Positions 1-7,504 of a DNA stretch of 64,000 nucleotides are shown one piece after another. Below the pieces are notes generated by a model. It made no database searches and had not been told where the DNA came from. It saw only the letters and a program-made list of their open reading frames with translations. This DNA comes from JAFGJQ01 sp964495075. Its GTDB lineage: Bacteria; Planctomycetota; Phycisphaerae; UBA1845. The stretch spans positions 1 through 64,000 of the forward strand of contig CAZBUJ010000010.1 in assembly GCA_964495075.1 (NCBI GenBank). Reading direction: 5' to 3'. The position numbers were made by a program, and so were the translations under genes. Numbering within the stretch: position 1 is the stretch's first letter; each line of letters begins with the position of its first letter.

Positions 1-207
1 ACCGAGCCGCACATCTATCGGCCGTATGTCGCTACCACACTCAACAACCTCGGCACCGTGCTGAGTGACCAGCGGGATTTCCCGGCGGCGCGGCGGCCGT
101 TCGAAAAAGCGGTGGAAACCTACCGCTCGTTGGCCGAGACCGAGCCGCACATCTATCGGCCTGACGTCGCCCTGACGCTGAACAACCTCGGCAACGTGCT
201 GGAGCAA
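1..207. repeat. 138-bp tandem repeat in TPR-coding region
   Basis: Bases 1-69 and 139-207 are nearly identical and lie exactly 138 bp (46 codons) apart. The array probably continues upstream of the window. It is the DNA basis of the repeated TPR units and suggests recent repeat expansion. Confidence 0.75.
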
Positions 208-1746
208 CTGACACAACACCAAGCAGCTTGGCAGGTGTCACGTCAGGCGGTGGAGGCAGCGGAGGATCCCAACGCAAAACCGGATCGAATCTGGCTGGCC
301 AAGGGAATGGCATCGGCGGCCTACCGTCGGTGGCTCGGTCACTTGGTTTCTGCAGAGGACTGGCCGCGATGCTATCGCTGTCTGGCAGCTATGCGTGAAG
401 GGCCTGTCCGAGCGCTGGGCGAGGACCCATCTGAGTCCCTGGAATCAGCCGTCGCGGCTCTGGTGGACGCCAAGCCGAGACTCGGGCAACGGGTGTGTTT
501 CCTGATCCCCCAAGGCTTGACGGACTCACGGACGGTCCTAGGTGTGCTCGATCCTAACGATCGGAACAACCTGCGATGCTATTCAGGGGGTGAGTTCGCG
601 GACACCGCCCGCGATTTGTTTGATGAGATCCTCAGTGTCTTCGATAGGAACGACAAGCGTAGTGGCGCCGCTCGCCGTGAGGAGGTTACTCGACGGGCCG
701 TCAAGGCTTGGTATGCACTCCCAAAGTCGGTTCAAGCGCTGTTGCGCCCCGATAATGAGCACGCCGTCTTCATCAGCGGCGATCCCTATTGGGCCGCGTT
801 CCCATGGGAAGCGCTGCGTTTCGGCGACGGTGAACAGGATTGGCTCGGCTTGCACAGGACGCTGGCCCGCTGGGGGCCATTGACCGCGGCGTCGATTCGT
901 CAACTTACCCGTCGGTCATTTGGTGACGACACCTCACGTTCTGGCTACGATCGACGTTCCGCCGCCATTCTGTGCCCGTGGAACGCATCGTCGGACCCAG
1001 AGAGGTATCTTCCGGCCGCCAAGAGGGAAGCCGAAGGCCTCGATTCCCTCCTGAACGAAGCAGGTTACAAGCTCCTACCAGACGGCACGGCTCTGCTCGG
1101 GCAGGCCGCGCAGCCAGCCGCAATGAACGAGGTGCTCCGTGACACAGCTTCCGTTATTCACTACACCGGCCACGGAGCGATCGTCGGAAACGAAGAGACC
1201 CTCGTCCTCCACGGTGGAGACGATGAACACCCGTACGCCTACTTCGGGCGTCAGGAAACGAAGATACTCAAGCAACGCCTGGGACGCGACAAACTGCTTC
1301 AGCATCGACCGCTGCTCGTTCTGAACTCTTGCCTGACGGGGCGCCTGCGCGATTTCGGGGGTCAGCGAGAGGATCTGGCGTCAACCTTCCTGGCCGAAGG
1401 CGCCGAAGCCGTCATCGCCAGCGCGCTACCGGTGTTCGACGCAATGGGCCAGATCCTGGGCGAGTCACTCTATGACCCACTCTTCGCGTCGCCCAAGGGT
1501 ATGGGCCAGACCCTCGTCAAAGTCCGCCGCCTGCTGGAGTTCCGGACTCGCTCATCGCGGCTCTGGCCAGCCTGGACCCTCTTGACCTACCACGGCAATC
1601 CGTATGCGAGATTGCCGCATATTGCGGACGCCGAAGCGGCGCCCGACGAGTTACTGGAGTGCGGTTTCCTGGGTCGGCTCGCCAACTGGCTGGGGCTGCG
1701 AGATGCCTCTGAGGCAGCTGAGTTCCTCAGGCAGATCCAGCCGTAG
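1..1746 (+). CDS. TPR-CHAT domain protein (caspase-like protease), 5' end outside window
   Basis: The reading frame is open from base 1, so the start lies upstream. The N-terminal part holds at least two tetratricopeptide-type repeats of 46 residues, each beginning TEPHIYRP and containing TLNNLG. The C-terminal half is a CHAT domain, a caspase/separase-like cysteine peptidase fold. The expected catalytic pair is visible: His in HYTGHG (codon at 1171) and Cys in LVLNSC (codon at 1330), followed by the usual FLAEGAEAVIAS segment. CHAT-TPR proteins are known as effectors in bacterial defence and programmed death systems, for example as partners of caspase-like or gasdermin modules. No such partner is visible here because the upstream side is missing. 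The transposon directly downstream suggests an accessory region. The domain call is firm; the biological role is inferred. Confidence 0.9.
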   Translation, partial: TEPHIYRPYVATTLNNLGTVLSDQRDFPAARRPFEKAVETYRSLAETEPHIYRPDVALTLNNLGNVLEQLTQHQAAWQVSRQAVEAAEDPNAKPDRIWLAKGMASAAYRRWLGHLVSAEDWPRCYRCLAAMREGPVRALGEDPSESLESAVAALVDAKPRLGQRVCFLIPQGLTDSRTVLGVLDPNDRNNLRCYSGGEFADTARDLFDEILSVFDRNDKRSGAARREEVTRRAVKAWYALPKSVQALLRPDNEHAVFISGDPYWAAFPWEALRFGDGEQDWLGLHRTLARWGPLTAASIRQLTRRSFGDDTSRSGYDRRSAAILCPWNASSDPERYLPAAKREAEGLDSLLNEAGYKLLPDGTALLGQAAQPAAMNEVLRDTASVIHYTGHGAIVGNEETLVLHGGDDEHPYAYFGRQETKILKQRLGRDKLLQHRPLLVLNSCLTGRLRDFGGQREDLASTFLAEGAEAVIASALPVFDAMGQILGESLYDPLFASPKGMGQTLVKVRRLLEFRTRSSRLWPAWTLLTYHGNPYARLPHIADAEAAPDELLECGFLGRLANWLGLRDASEAAEFLRQIQP

Positions 1747-1931
1747 GCACGGCTCTCGACTGTTGCGCAACATCGAACACACGCTTATCGGCTCGCTGCT
1801 CATCCACATCGCGAACCATCGTCTGCGCTCGTGCGCTGTCGTGAAAAACGATGTCGGTTCGTAAAGTCACGCAGCTTACACGCACGCGACTGTGAATGCA
1901 GGTAGTGCCTCAGGGCAGTGTGGCCCCACAG

Positions 1932-1956
1932 GTAGCGCCTCAAATCTGCTGTAAAC
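1932..1956 (+). repeat. left terminal inverted repeat of IS256-type element
   Basis: Begins GTAGCGCCTCA and ends CTGTAAAC. It pairs with the reverse complement of 3302-3326 at 18 of 25 positions. Confidence 0.7.
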
Positions 1957-2035
1957 CGGTGTGAAGAAAAGTATGGTGATGACTCCGAAAGATTGTTCTT
2001 CGGCCCGTTTCGACGGGCAGAAAGGAGTCACCACC

Positions 2036-3270
2036 ATGAAGCGTAAGATATCACCGGGCGACCGGTACCGCAAAGAATTGGCCGATGCCGTCGCGGCGGC
2101 CAGCTTGGACTTCTCGGGCTATTGCCGCCTGGCCGCCCAGGCCATGCTGCAAAGGGCCATGGAGATCGAGGTCGAAGAGTTCGTCGGCCGGGGCAAGTAC
2201 GAGCGCCGCGGGGACGGGGAATCGACCTACCGCAACGGCTACAAGAAGCGTCGCGTGGCCACCGGGGAGGGCGCGGTCGAGCTGTTCCTCCCCCAGACGC
2301 GGGACGGACTCGATCCGTTCCAGACGGCGATCCTGGACGCCTACCGCCGCCGCAGCGAAACGCTGGACGCCATGATGCCCACCCTGTTCGTCAAGGGCCT
2401 GAGCGTGCGGGACATCAGCGACACGTTCAAGCAGGTTTTCGAGGACGAGGGCGTCTCGCCGGCCACGGCCAGTCGGGTGGCCCAGCAGATCTACGAGGAC
2501 TTCGATACCTGGCGGAAGCGCAGCCTGGCCGGCGTGGACCTGCTTTACCTGTTCGTGGATGGCATGCACCTCAAGCTGGACCCAGAACGGGACGCCAAGC
2601 AGCCGGTGCTGCTCGCGTACGGGATTCTGTGGGACGGCAGGAAGGTCCTGCTGCATGTCGATCTGGGGGATCGCGAGAGCTACGAGGCGTGCCTGGGGTT
2701 CCTCCGCGACATGACCGAGCGTGGCTTGCGGCCTCCGCTGCTGTACTGCAGCGACGATTGTCCCGGCCTGCGCAAGGCGCTGAAGGCGGTCTGGCCGACG
2801 AGCCTGCCGCAGAAGTGCCAAGCCCACAAGATGCGGAACATCCTGAGCAAGCTGCCGCGTGGCGTTCAGGGGGAGATGAAAAAGCAGATCCACCGCATCT
2901 TCCGGGCGACGACGTACGAGCAGGGCCTGGCCCGCGGTGGCAAGCTGATCGCCGACTATCAGGACCGCTACCCGAACGCCTGGCGTGCCTGGCCAAGAGC
3001 CTGGAGGCGTGCATCACGTGTTTGAAGCTGCCGGAGTCGCACCGGCGTCGCGTTCGGACCAGCAACACGCTCGAGCGGCTGATCGAGGAGGCGCGGCGGC
3101 GGACCAAGGTGATCGGCCCGATGGCCAGCGAGCAGTCGGGCCTGTCGCTGGTTCATGCGGTGCTGGTGGACGTGTCCGGACGCTGGCGAGGCATCAAGAT
3201 CACGCCGGGTGATCTGGAAAAACTGAACGTGCTTCGCGGTGAGGTTGTCCCTCTCGCCGCGGCCGGGTAG
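2036..3270 (+). pseudogene. IS256-family transposase, single-base frameshift
   Basis: DDE transposase of the IS256/Mutator (MULE) type. The ATG at 2036 is preceded by AAAGGAG at about the right distance. The frame runs conserved to about 2980. There DYQDRYPNA is expected to continue as CLAKSLEAC, but that sequence is found one frame over and runs to the TAG at 3268-3270. The break fits loss of one G near 2983. The first two catalytic acids are in the first frame: D175 in LFVDGMHLK, and the aspartate(s) of YCSDDCPG at 240/241. The catalytic Glu, in TSNTLERLIEE (codon at 3073), is in the second frame, so the first-frame product alone cannot be active. The repaired protein would have about 411 residues, the usual size. 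I see no typical slippery heptamer, so programmed frameshifting is unlikely. Confidence 0.88.
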
Positions 3271-3301
3271 AAGCATGGAATCGGAGTCACGCCAGCACCG
3301 A

Positions 3302-3326
3302 GTTTACAGATACTCTGAAGCGCCAC
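3302..3326 (-). repeat. right terminal inverted repeat of IS256-type element
   Basis: Read on the minus strand it begins GTGGCGCTTCAG and ends CTGTAAAC, mirroring the left end. Confidence 0.7.
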
Positions 3327-3379
3327 CCCCCACGGGATGCGATGGACATACGGCATGCGCGCTCACGTGGCGATTTGTC

Positions 3380-4747
3380 TTACGCAAACTTGCCATCCTC
3401 GAGGAATCTTTCAACGGTGGCAGGATCGTAGCGAAATGCCTTGAACACGTGCTCAACTAGTTGCCGCTCCGCATCCTCTATCGCGCCGCACGACACTTCG
3501 ACGGATCGGCATACAACTCGATTTCCACGCAATCGCGTATGGTCGAAATGTGACGCGTTGATGTCGAGGCGTTCCAGCGAACCTGGCGGAGAAGCACAGA
3601 GTTTCAATCCGCTGCAATTCCAGAACGCAACAATAAACCTGAACCGATCGACGCTTGGCAAATACGTGCTATAGTCGCGAACGAATGAGACGAAGGCCTT
3701 CGAGTACCCAATGACTGCTTGAGGCTCCAGGACGTATATCAATTCGGATCGACGCCCACCGCTGGACATCAAGAAGTCTTGCGTCTCCACGCTAGCAGAA
3801 AACTCCGCAAAGCCGTTCCGCGCGAGAATCAGCATGCACGCTTTTCGTCGGTCCTCTACTATGAGGCCGTATTCCTCGTCACGCGGGTCCGCCGGCGCGT
3901 TTATGCCCCACCCACGATAATCGTGCATAGCGATGGATGAAATAGCGTCCCGAACTTCAGTGTCGCGGTCTCCAAGTGGCGCCCGGGTCAGAAGCGGCAG
4001 AGGCATTGCCGTCATGCGAATTGCTCTCAACTGTGGGGAGGCCTTCAGTCGTACCCTGAATAGAGCCTCAAAGTAACGGGCCACGCGATCAGGATCTCCG
4101 CACTGCAGAACGTCTTCTGCTTTCAGCTCTTTCGTCTGCAGTTGGGTCTTCATGTCTTGAATGTCGCGGCGCATGGGTGCCTCGAGCACAGCTTGGTGGA
4201 CGTCACCGACCGTCATGAATGTTGTGTGATCTTCCATTCGCGTTGGGAAACGGACCCAATGCTGGTCACGCTTCTGGCTACCTATCCAGCGGCAGCCCCT
4301 AGGTTTCGAACGTGTATCCGGGACACGGATCACGAATACGTCACAACCCTCGACATTGATCCGTTTGCATCTCAGGCCGTCCAAAAGCGGTGTAATATGT
4401 TCCGCAGCGACGTCGACCAAGGTAGCTTCGAGCATATTTGCATCCTCCACGTTGATGAAGTCTACGGCTCGTTCGTTCTTGGTTTGAACACCTGCGATGA
4501 TGTGCCCGCCACCACCGTTTGCCATGGCTGCGATGTCCTTGGCGATCTCGCGATTCTTGGTCTTCTTGCTCACGGCCGTCTTGCCCCTCTCGACGCCGTG
4601 CTGCTCGCCCAAGTCACTTGGATCAGCGAATGTCCTTTTGAACTCCAGTTTTTGCGATTCCCGCTCTCCGATTAGGGTCTTCAAATCGTCGGCGGTGATT
4701 TGCTCGAATGGCTTTCCAAGAGGATCCAACTTGCTGCCTCCAGGCAT
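3380..4747 (-). CDS. AlbA_2 (Schlafen-type) putative DNA-binding protein
   Basis: A 455-residue protein whose N-terminal 200 residues form an AlbA_2 domain (formerly called divergent AAA-4). Conserved landmarks are ESQKLEFKRTF, then AKDIAAMANGGGGHIIAGV, then the VFVIRVPDTRSKP strand and the HWVRFPTR turn. AlbA_2 proteins resemble Schlafen proteins and bind nucleic acid. In bacteria they occur as stand-alone regulators and in defence loci. The C-terminal 250 residues match nothing I recognise and have no membrane segment. The start at 4747 was chosen because it is an ATG just before the PFEQITADDLKTLI lead-in. The gene is visibly poorer in GC than its neighbours, which suggests acquisition by transfer. 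The domain call is firm; the role in this genome is unknown. Confidence 0.82.
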   Translation of the reverse strand: MPGGSKLDPLGKPFEQITADDLKTLIGERESQKLEFKRTFADPSDLGEQHGVERGKTAVSKKTKNREIAKDIAAMANGGGGHIIAGVQTKNERAVDFINVEDANMLEATLVDVAAEHITPLLDGLRCKRINVEGCDVFVIRVPDTRSKPRGCRWIGSQKRDQHWVRFPTRMEDHTTFMTVGDVHQAVLEAPMRRDIQDMKTQLQTKELKAEDVLQCGDPDRVARYFEALFRVRLKASPQLRAIRMTAMPLPLLTRAPLGDRDTEVRDAISSIAMHDYRGWGINAPADPRDEEYGLIVEDRRKACMLILARNGFAEFSASVETQDFLMSSGGRRSELIYVLEPQAVIGYSKAFVSFVRDYSTYLPSVDRFRFIVAFWNCSGLKLCASPPGSLERLDINASHFDHTRLRGNRVVCRSVEVSCGAIEDAERQLVEHVFKAFRYDPATVERFLEDGKFA

Positions 4748-4868
4748 AGTGACGGCATCCGCCTATTCTCTCCCGAGTGTAAACAGGATGGTGCGCTGTT
4801 AACAGAGAATCCGAGAGCGCGGCGGGCCGAAACGACGCGTCGACCAGCTGCTGGCCGTGCGAGCCGTC

Positions 4869-5162
4869 TCAAGGCGCGCTTTCTGGCCGCCCGGTGCGAT
4901 CCGGCCCCGGCCGTAAGTCCTTGCGAATCCAGGCGATAAAATGAACAACCCCGGGCGCCCTCTTGCCCGGGGTTTGGTGTGAACTGGATGGTCGCCCGTT
5001 CCGCGACCGGGCGTTGACCTCGGCGATCAGGTCGGCATTGATGAACGTGGGGCAGTCGCCCTCGGCCGGCAGGAACTCGCGGGCGAACGTGGTCTTCCCC
5101 GCGCCGTTGGGGCCGGCGATGACGATCGCCCATGGGGCCGTGCTGGGTGCGGGCTTACTCAT
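4869..5162 (-). pseudogene. truncated zeta-toxin-like P-loop kinase
   Basis: The first 40 codons look like a zeta-toxin/UDP-GlcNAc kinase-type ATPase: IVIAGPNGAGKTTFAREFLP (Walker A), then PTFINADLIAE. Full-length relatives have about 190-200 residues. Here the homology stops after NADLIAE (near 5020), and the frame then runs through a strong transcription-terminator hairpin at 4947-4974. That shows that what follows is no longer coding sequence of the original gene. The simplest reading is an internal deletion that removed most of the kinase but kept its start and its terminator. The start overlaps the stop of the upstream small frame by 4 bases, as is usual for translationally coupled pairs. 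Confidence 0.7.
4947..4974 (-). terminator. strong rho-independent-type hairpin
   Basis: A perfect 10-bp stem, AACCCCGGGC against GCCCGGGGTT, encloses an 8-base loop. It sits downstream of the zeta-like fragment and upstream of the AlbA_2 gene, so it most likely ended transcription of the original zeta-like gene. Confidence 0.75.
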
Positions 5163-5356
5163 GCCGCAACCTCCGTCGGCCGGATCAGGCGCTGCAACTC
5201 AGCGAAACTCTGGACACACCCCTTTCCAATCGACGTTGTTAACCCGTACCGGCTCTCGGCGGTGAGAGTTCGAGAGTTTGGCCCCGAATCGCCCCTACCT
5301 CGCGCGTTGCGATTAACAGGCGAGAGCGTCGGGTTGATGGCGTGGGCGGGCGGCAT
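5159..5356 (-). CDS. small ORF coupled to zeta-like fragment; possible partner remnant
   Basis: A 65-codon frame whose stop overlaps the ATG of the zeta-like fragment by 4 bases. Only the last 15 residues or so (FAELQRLIRPTEVAA) look protein-like. The N-terminal part is compositionally random. It could be the end of a small antitoxin-type or accessory gene that preceded the kinase, with its front lost. I recognise no family. The coupling to the fragment is the only positive evidence. Confidence 0.25.
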   Translation of the reverse strand: MPPAHAINPTLSPVNRNARGRGDSGPNSRTLTAESRYGLTTSIGKGCVQSFAELQRLIRPTEVAA

Positions 5357-5423
5357 TTCCCATATCCCTTTGCGACAACGAGTTATGGGCTACGATGATC
5401 ACGACTTGCCGATCGCAAGAATC

Positions 5424-5451
5424 AGGCCGGCATCGTGCTCGATACCGGCCT
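5424..5451 (-). terminator. hairpin just 3' of tRNA-Asn
   Basis: A 7-bp perfect stem, AGGCCGG against CCGGCCT, continues after one mismatch as ATC against GAT around the loop GTGCTC. It starts 5 bases beyond the tRNA 3' end, so it is probably its terminator, although no long U run follows. Confidence 0.5.
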
Positions 5452-5455
5452 CAAC

Positions 5456-5528
5456 CTCCCCGAGTAGGGCTCGAACCTACAACCTAGCGGTTAACAGCCG
5501 CTCGCTCTACCAATTGAGCTATCGGGGA
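5456..5528 (-). tRNA. tRNA-Asn (anticodon GTT)
   Basis: On the minus strand it folds into a full cloverleaf. The acceptor stem is TCCCCGA/TCGGGGA, with a D-arm GCTC...GAGC. The anticodon stem AGCGG/CCGCT has loop CTGTTAA, and the T-arm GTAGG/CCTAC has loop TTCGAGC. The anticodon GTT reads Asn codons. The discriminator base is G, and CCA is not encoded. The accessory genes at 1-5400 lie directly beyond its 3' end, the usual side for island integration, but I found no displaced copy of the tRNA 3' end within the window. Confidence 0.95.
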
Positions 5529-6370
5529 ATATTCACTTGTTCGACCGGCGGGCGGCCGCGGCGGAGCCCACTCGACCACGCAATGCCGGAACCCCCTGAG
5601 TTTAAAGATCGACGACGTGGAGTCAAGATGCACACCCGTCTGCATCTGTCAGAACCGGTGGCGCGGACCCGATTTCCAGCCGCTCGAGCTCCGCCCCTTC
5701 CCCCATCATTCAGGCCAATCCTCGCCGGTTCGCATGCTAACACGCCACGAACCACCCGGCGTACCCCAGCAACCCGGCCATCCGAGCCCACGGAACACCT
5801 GAGCACCCGCCCCGAACACGGCAACGCGCAGCGGAAACCAATGCCAGAAATCGCGGGATCGCAACCGGGATCTCACCTGGGCAACACCACCCCCGGCATC
5901 ACCGCCCCGGCGGCACCGCCATCCCGATGGCAACGCCACCCCGGTTTCGTCAAACAGGCACCAAGACCGCACATGATCAGCGCCCCGCCACTGCATGGGG
6001 GATCCGACGCCAGCCATGTGCACCCACGGGCCACCCCGCTTCGTGAACCCGACGCCGGACGCATACACCACCCGACAACCCGGCATCGGGGAGCCGACGC
6101 CGGACATGTACATCCACGCAGGCAACCCGGCATCGCCAGCCGGCCCAATGGCCCCAAGCTAAGAGTGCTCTACCTTATCTGCACGGGCCCATGTTGGAGC
6201 AAAACGGACAATTCGCGGTCGGCACCAACGAAATCCAACGATTCGAGCCGATGCTGTTAACGACCATCGCTTGCGTTGCGGGATAGGTGTGTGCTCACAG
6301 GACTCGACGCAGGGCCGTCGGCCCGGCCCGGCCTGGCGAAACGCCCATCAGGGTCCTTGCGCCGTGGACC
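5529..6370. other. gene-poor interval with degenerate repeats
   Basis: About 840 bases with no gene I can support. Long open frames exist on both strands, but they come from the C/A-rich composition and have no starts or families. The middle part holds a degenerate repeat (see 5940-6118). Confidence 0.6.
5940..6118. repeat. degenerate 45-bp repeat
   Basis: The core CCGACGCC recurs at 6004, 6049 and 6094, exactly 45 bp apart. Each copy is followed by a CATGT.CA.CCACG-like stretch. An older, weaker unit is recognisable near 5940-5985 through shared CCCCG.TTCGT.AA. On the minus strand the unit would translate as a 15-residue repeat containing SGVGSP or AGVGSP. Confidence 0.6.
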
Positions 6371-7027
6371 CTACACCAGAAACAGCAGCACGAACATCAC
6401 GATCCAAACAACCTCCAGGAAATGCCAGTACATCGACGCGTACCGCACCCCCGGATGCCAAACCGATGAATACCGGCCCTGAAATGACTTCGCCGTCACC
6501 CTCCCCAGGTACGCCAGCCCGCCCAAAACATGGGCCGCATGCAGGCCGGTCAGCAGGAAAAAGGTGAACAGGTACAGCCCGGAGTCCAGGCTGGCTCGCT
6601 GAATCCAGATCAGCCAGCCCCAGTTCATCGCCTGGACGGCCACGAACACCACCCCCAGCAGCGTCGTGATCATCATCGCCCCGATCAGCGTCCCCTGATC
6701 GTCGCGCCGGACCGCCCGCAACGCCATATGCATGGTCACCCCACTGACCAGCAAAACGCCCGTCCCCACCCACAGCCCCCACGGCAACCGCGGCATGTCC
6801 GGCGGCGGCCACGACGCCGCCCGCGACCGGACAACCAAATAACCGGCCATGCTGGCCATGAACAACACCGACAACGAACCGAGAAACAGCCACATCCCCA
6901 GCGTGCCGGCCGCCCGACTGGCCGACGCGGGCGGTGAACCGCCCGACGGTGAACCATCCGACGGGCGATCGCCCGGCGGTGGACCGTCCGACGAAGGCGC
7001 CGGTCCGGGATTGGCCTGGCTCGTCAT
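6371..7027 (-). CDS. cytochrome c oxidase subunit III-type protein (second copy in operon)
   Basis: A 218-residue membrane protein of the haem-copper oxidase subunit III family. After a Pro/Gly/Ser/Asp-rich, repeat-derived N-terminal tail of about 38 residues, it has five predicted membrane helices. Family landmarks are GTLGMWLFLGSLSVLFMA, the LFTFFLLTGLHAAHVLGG helix and the closing YWHFLEVVWIVMFVLLFL. Subunit III stabilises the oxygen-reducing core and may guide oxygen. The operon already contains a larger subunit III at 7505-8422, so this is a second, shorter version, as seen in several planctomycete and Bacteroidetes ACIII-oxidase clusters. Its start overlaps the stop of the upstream subunit IV gene by 4 bases. 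It is the last gene of the operon. Confidence 0.88.
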   Translation of the reverse strand: MTSQANPGPAPSSDGPPPGDRPSDGSPSGGSPPASASRAAGTLGMWLFLGSLSVLFMASMAGYLVVRSRAASWPPPDMPRLPWGLWVGTGVLLVSGVTMHMALRAVRRDDQGTLIGAMMITTLLGVVFVAVQAMNWGWLIWIQRASLDSGLYLFTFFLLTGLHAAHVLGGLAYLGRVTAKSFQGRYSSVWHPGVRYASMYWHFLEVVWIVMFVLLFLV

Positions 7028-7464
7028 AGCGGTCTGACCTTGGGCGCCGGGCCCTGATCGAGCAACGGTTGATACTCTTTCGTGTCCATCAGCGTCAAGC
7101 TGACGAACAACATGACAAACACCAGCGCGCCGACAAACACAATGATGTGAAACGGCTTGTCGTGACGCAAGTGCATGAAATACAAGGCCACCAGCGTGGC
7201 CTTGATCGTCGCGATGACCATGGCCAGCCAGAGGTTGAAATCGCCGAGATCAATGGCGGTGGCCTTCACCGTCAGGTAGGTCAGCACCATCAACGCGAGC
7301 CAAACGCCGGCCAGCAGCCACACGGGCATGATATGAACCAGGCCGCCGTGACCATCATGGGCCGCGGCCGCCGCGGCGCCGGACACGCCCCGCGCAGGAC
7401 TCGACGCCAGCGATGTGTCGGACTGCCCCATCTGTTCCCTCGTCGATTCCTCGTCTCGTCCCAC
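7024..7464 (-). CDS. cytochrome c oxidase subunit IV-type small membrane protein
   Basis: A 146-residue protein with a soluble Ala/Gly-rich N-terminus and three predicted membrane helices: VWLLAGVWLALMVLTYLTV, LWLAMVIATIKATLVALYFMHL and FHIIVFVGALVFVMLFVSLTL. The ATIKATLVALYFMHL motif is the hallmark of the prokaryotic subunit IV family (caa3/bo3 type). It is a structural subunit of the terminal oxidase. It is followed by the second subunit III gene with a 4-base overlap. Confidence 0.88.
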   Translation of the reverse strand: MGRDEESTREQMGQSDTSLASSPARGVSGAAAAAAHDGHGGLVHIMPVWLLAGVWLALMVLTYLTVKATAIDLGDFNLWLAMVIATIKATLVALYFMHLRHDKPFHIIVFVGALVFVMLFVSLTLMDTKEYQPLLDQGPAPKVRPL

Positions 7465-7504
7465 GCCGCCACACCACCCGTCGGATCGCGCCGACCGGCA
7501 CCGG

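Larger units (their letters stand above)
1932..3326 (+). mobile_element. IS256-family insertion sequence, probably inactive
   Basis: One IS256/MULE-type transposase gene is bounded by imperfect 25-bp terminal inverted repeats at 1932-1956 and 3302-3326. They match at 18 of 25 positions and share an inner CTGTAAAC. This spacing gives an element of about 1.4 kb, normal for the family. A CCCCAC string lies just outside both ends but not in register, so no clear target duplication can be claimed. A second copy of the left-end start (GGTAGTGCCTCA at 1901) lies 30 bp further out and could mark an alternative left end. The transposase is frameshifted, so the copy is probably dead unless helped in trans. 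Confidence 0.8.

Noticed and set aside
2085..2893. Long frames on both strands over the transposase
   Set aside because: They are shadows of the transposase in a GC-rich gene; only the main frame shows IS256 motifs and a ribosome-binding site.
2975..2990. Programmed -1 frameshift in the transposase
   Set aside because: No slippery heptamer or following hairpin is evident, and IS256-family transposases are normally made from one frame.
1922..3336. Target-site duplication of the IS256-type element (CCCCAC on both sides)
   Set aside because: The strings are not in the same register relative to the ends and the right flank is a simple C run, so it is not reliable evidence.
5456..5528. Island attachment site with a duplicated tRNA 3' end
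   Set aside because: No second copy of the tRNA 3' sequence was found within the window; the other end may lie outside.
5262..6260. 332-codon plus-strand frame across the tRNA
   Set aside because: It runs through the tRNA-Asn gene in antisense, has biased Pro/Arg/His composition and no family resemblance.
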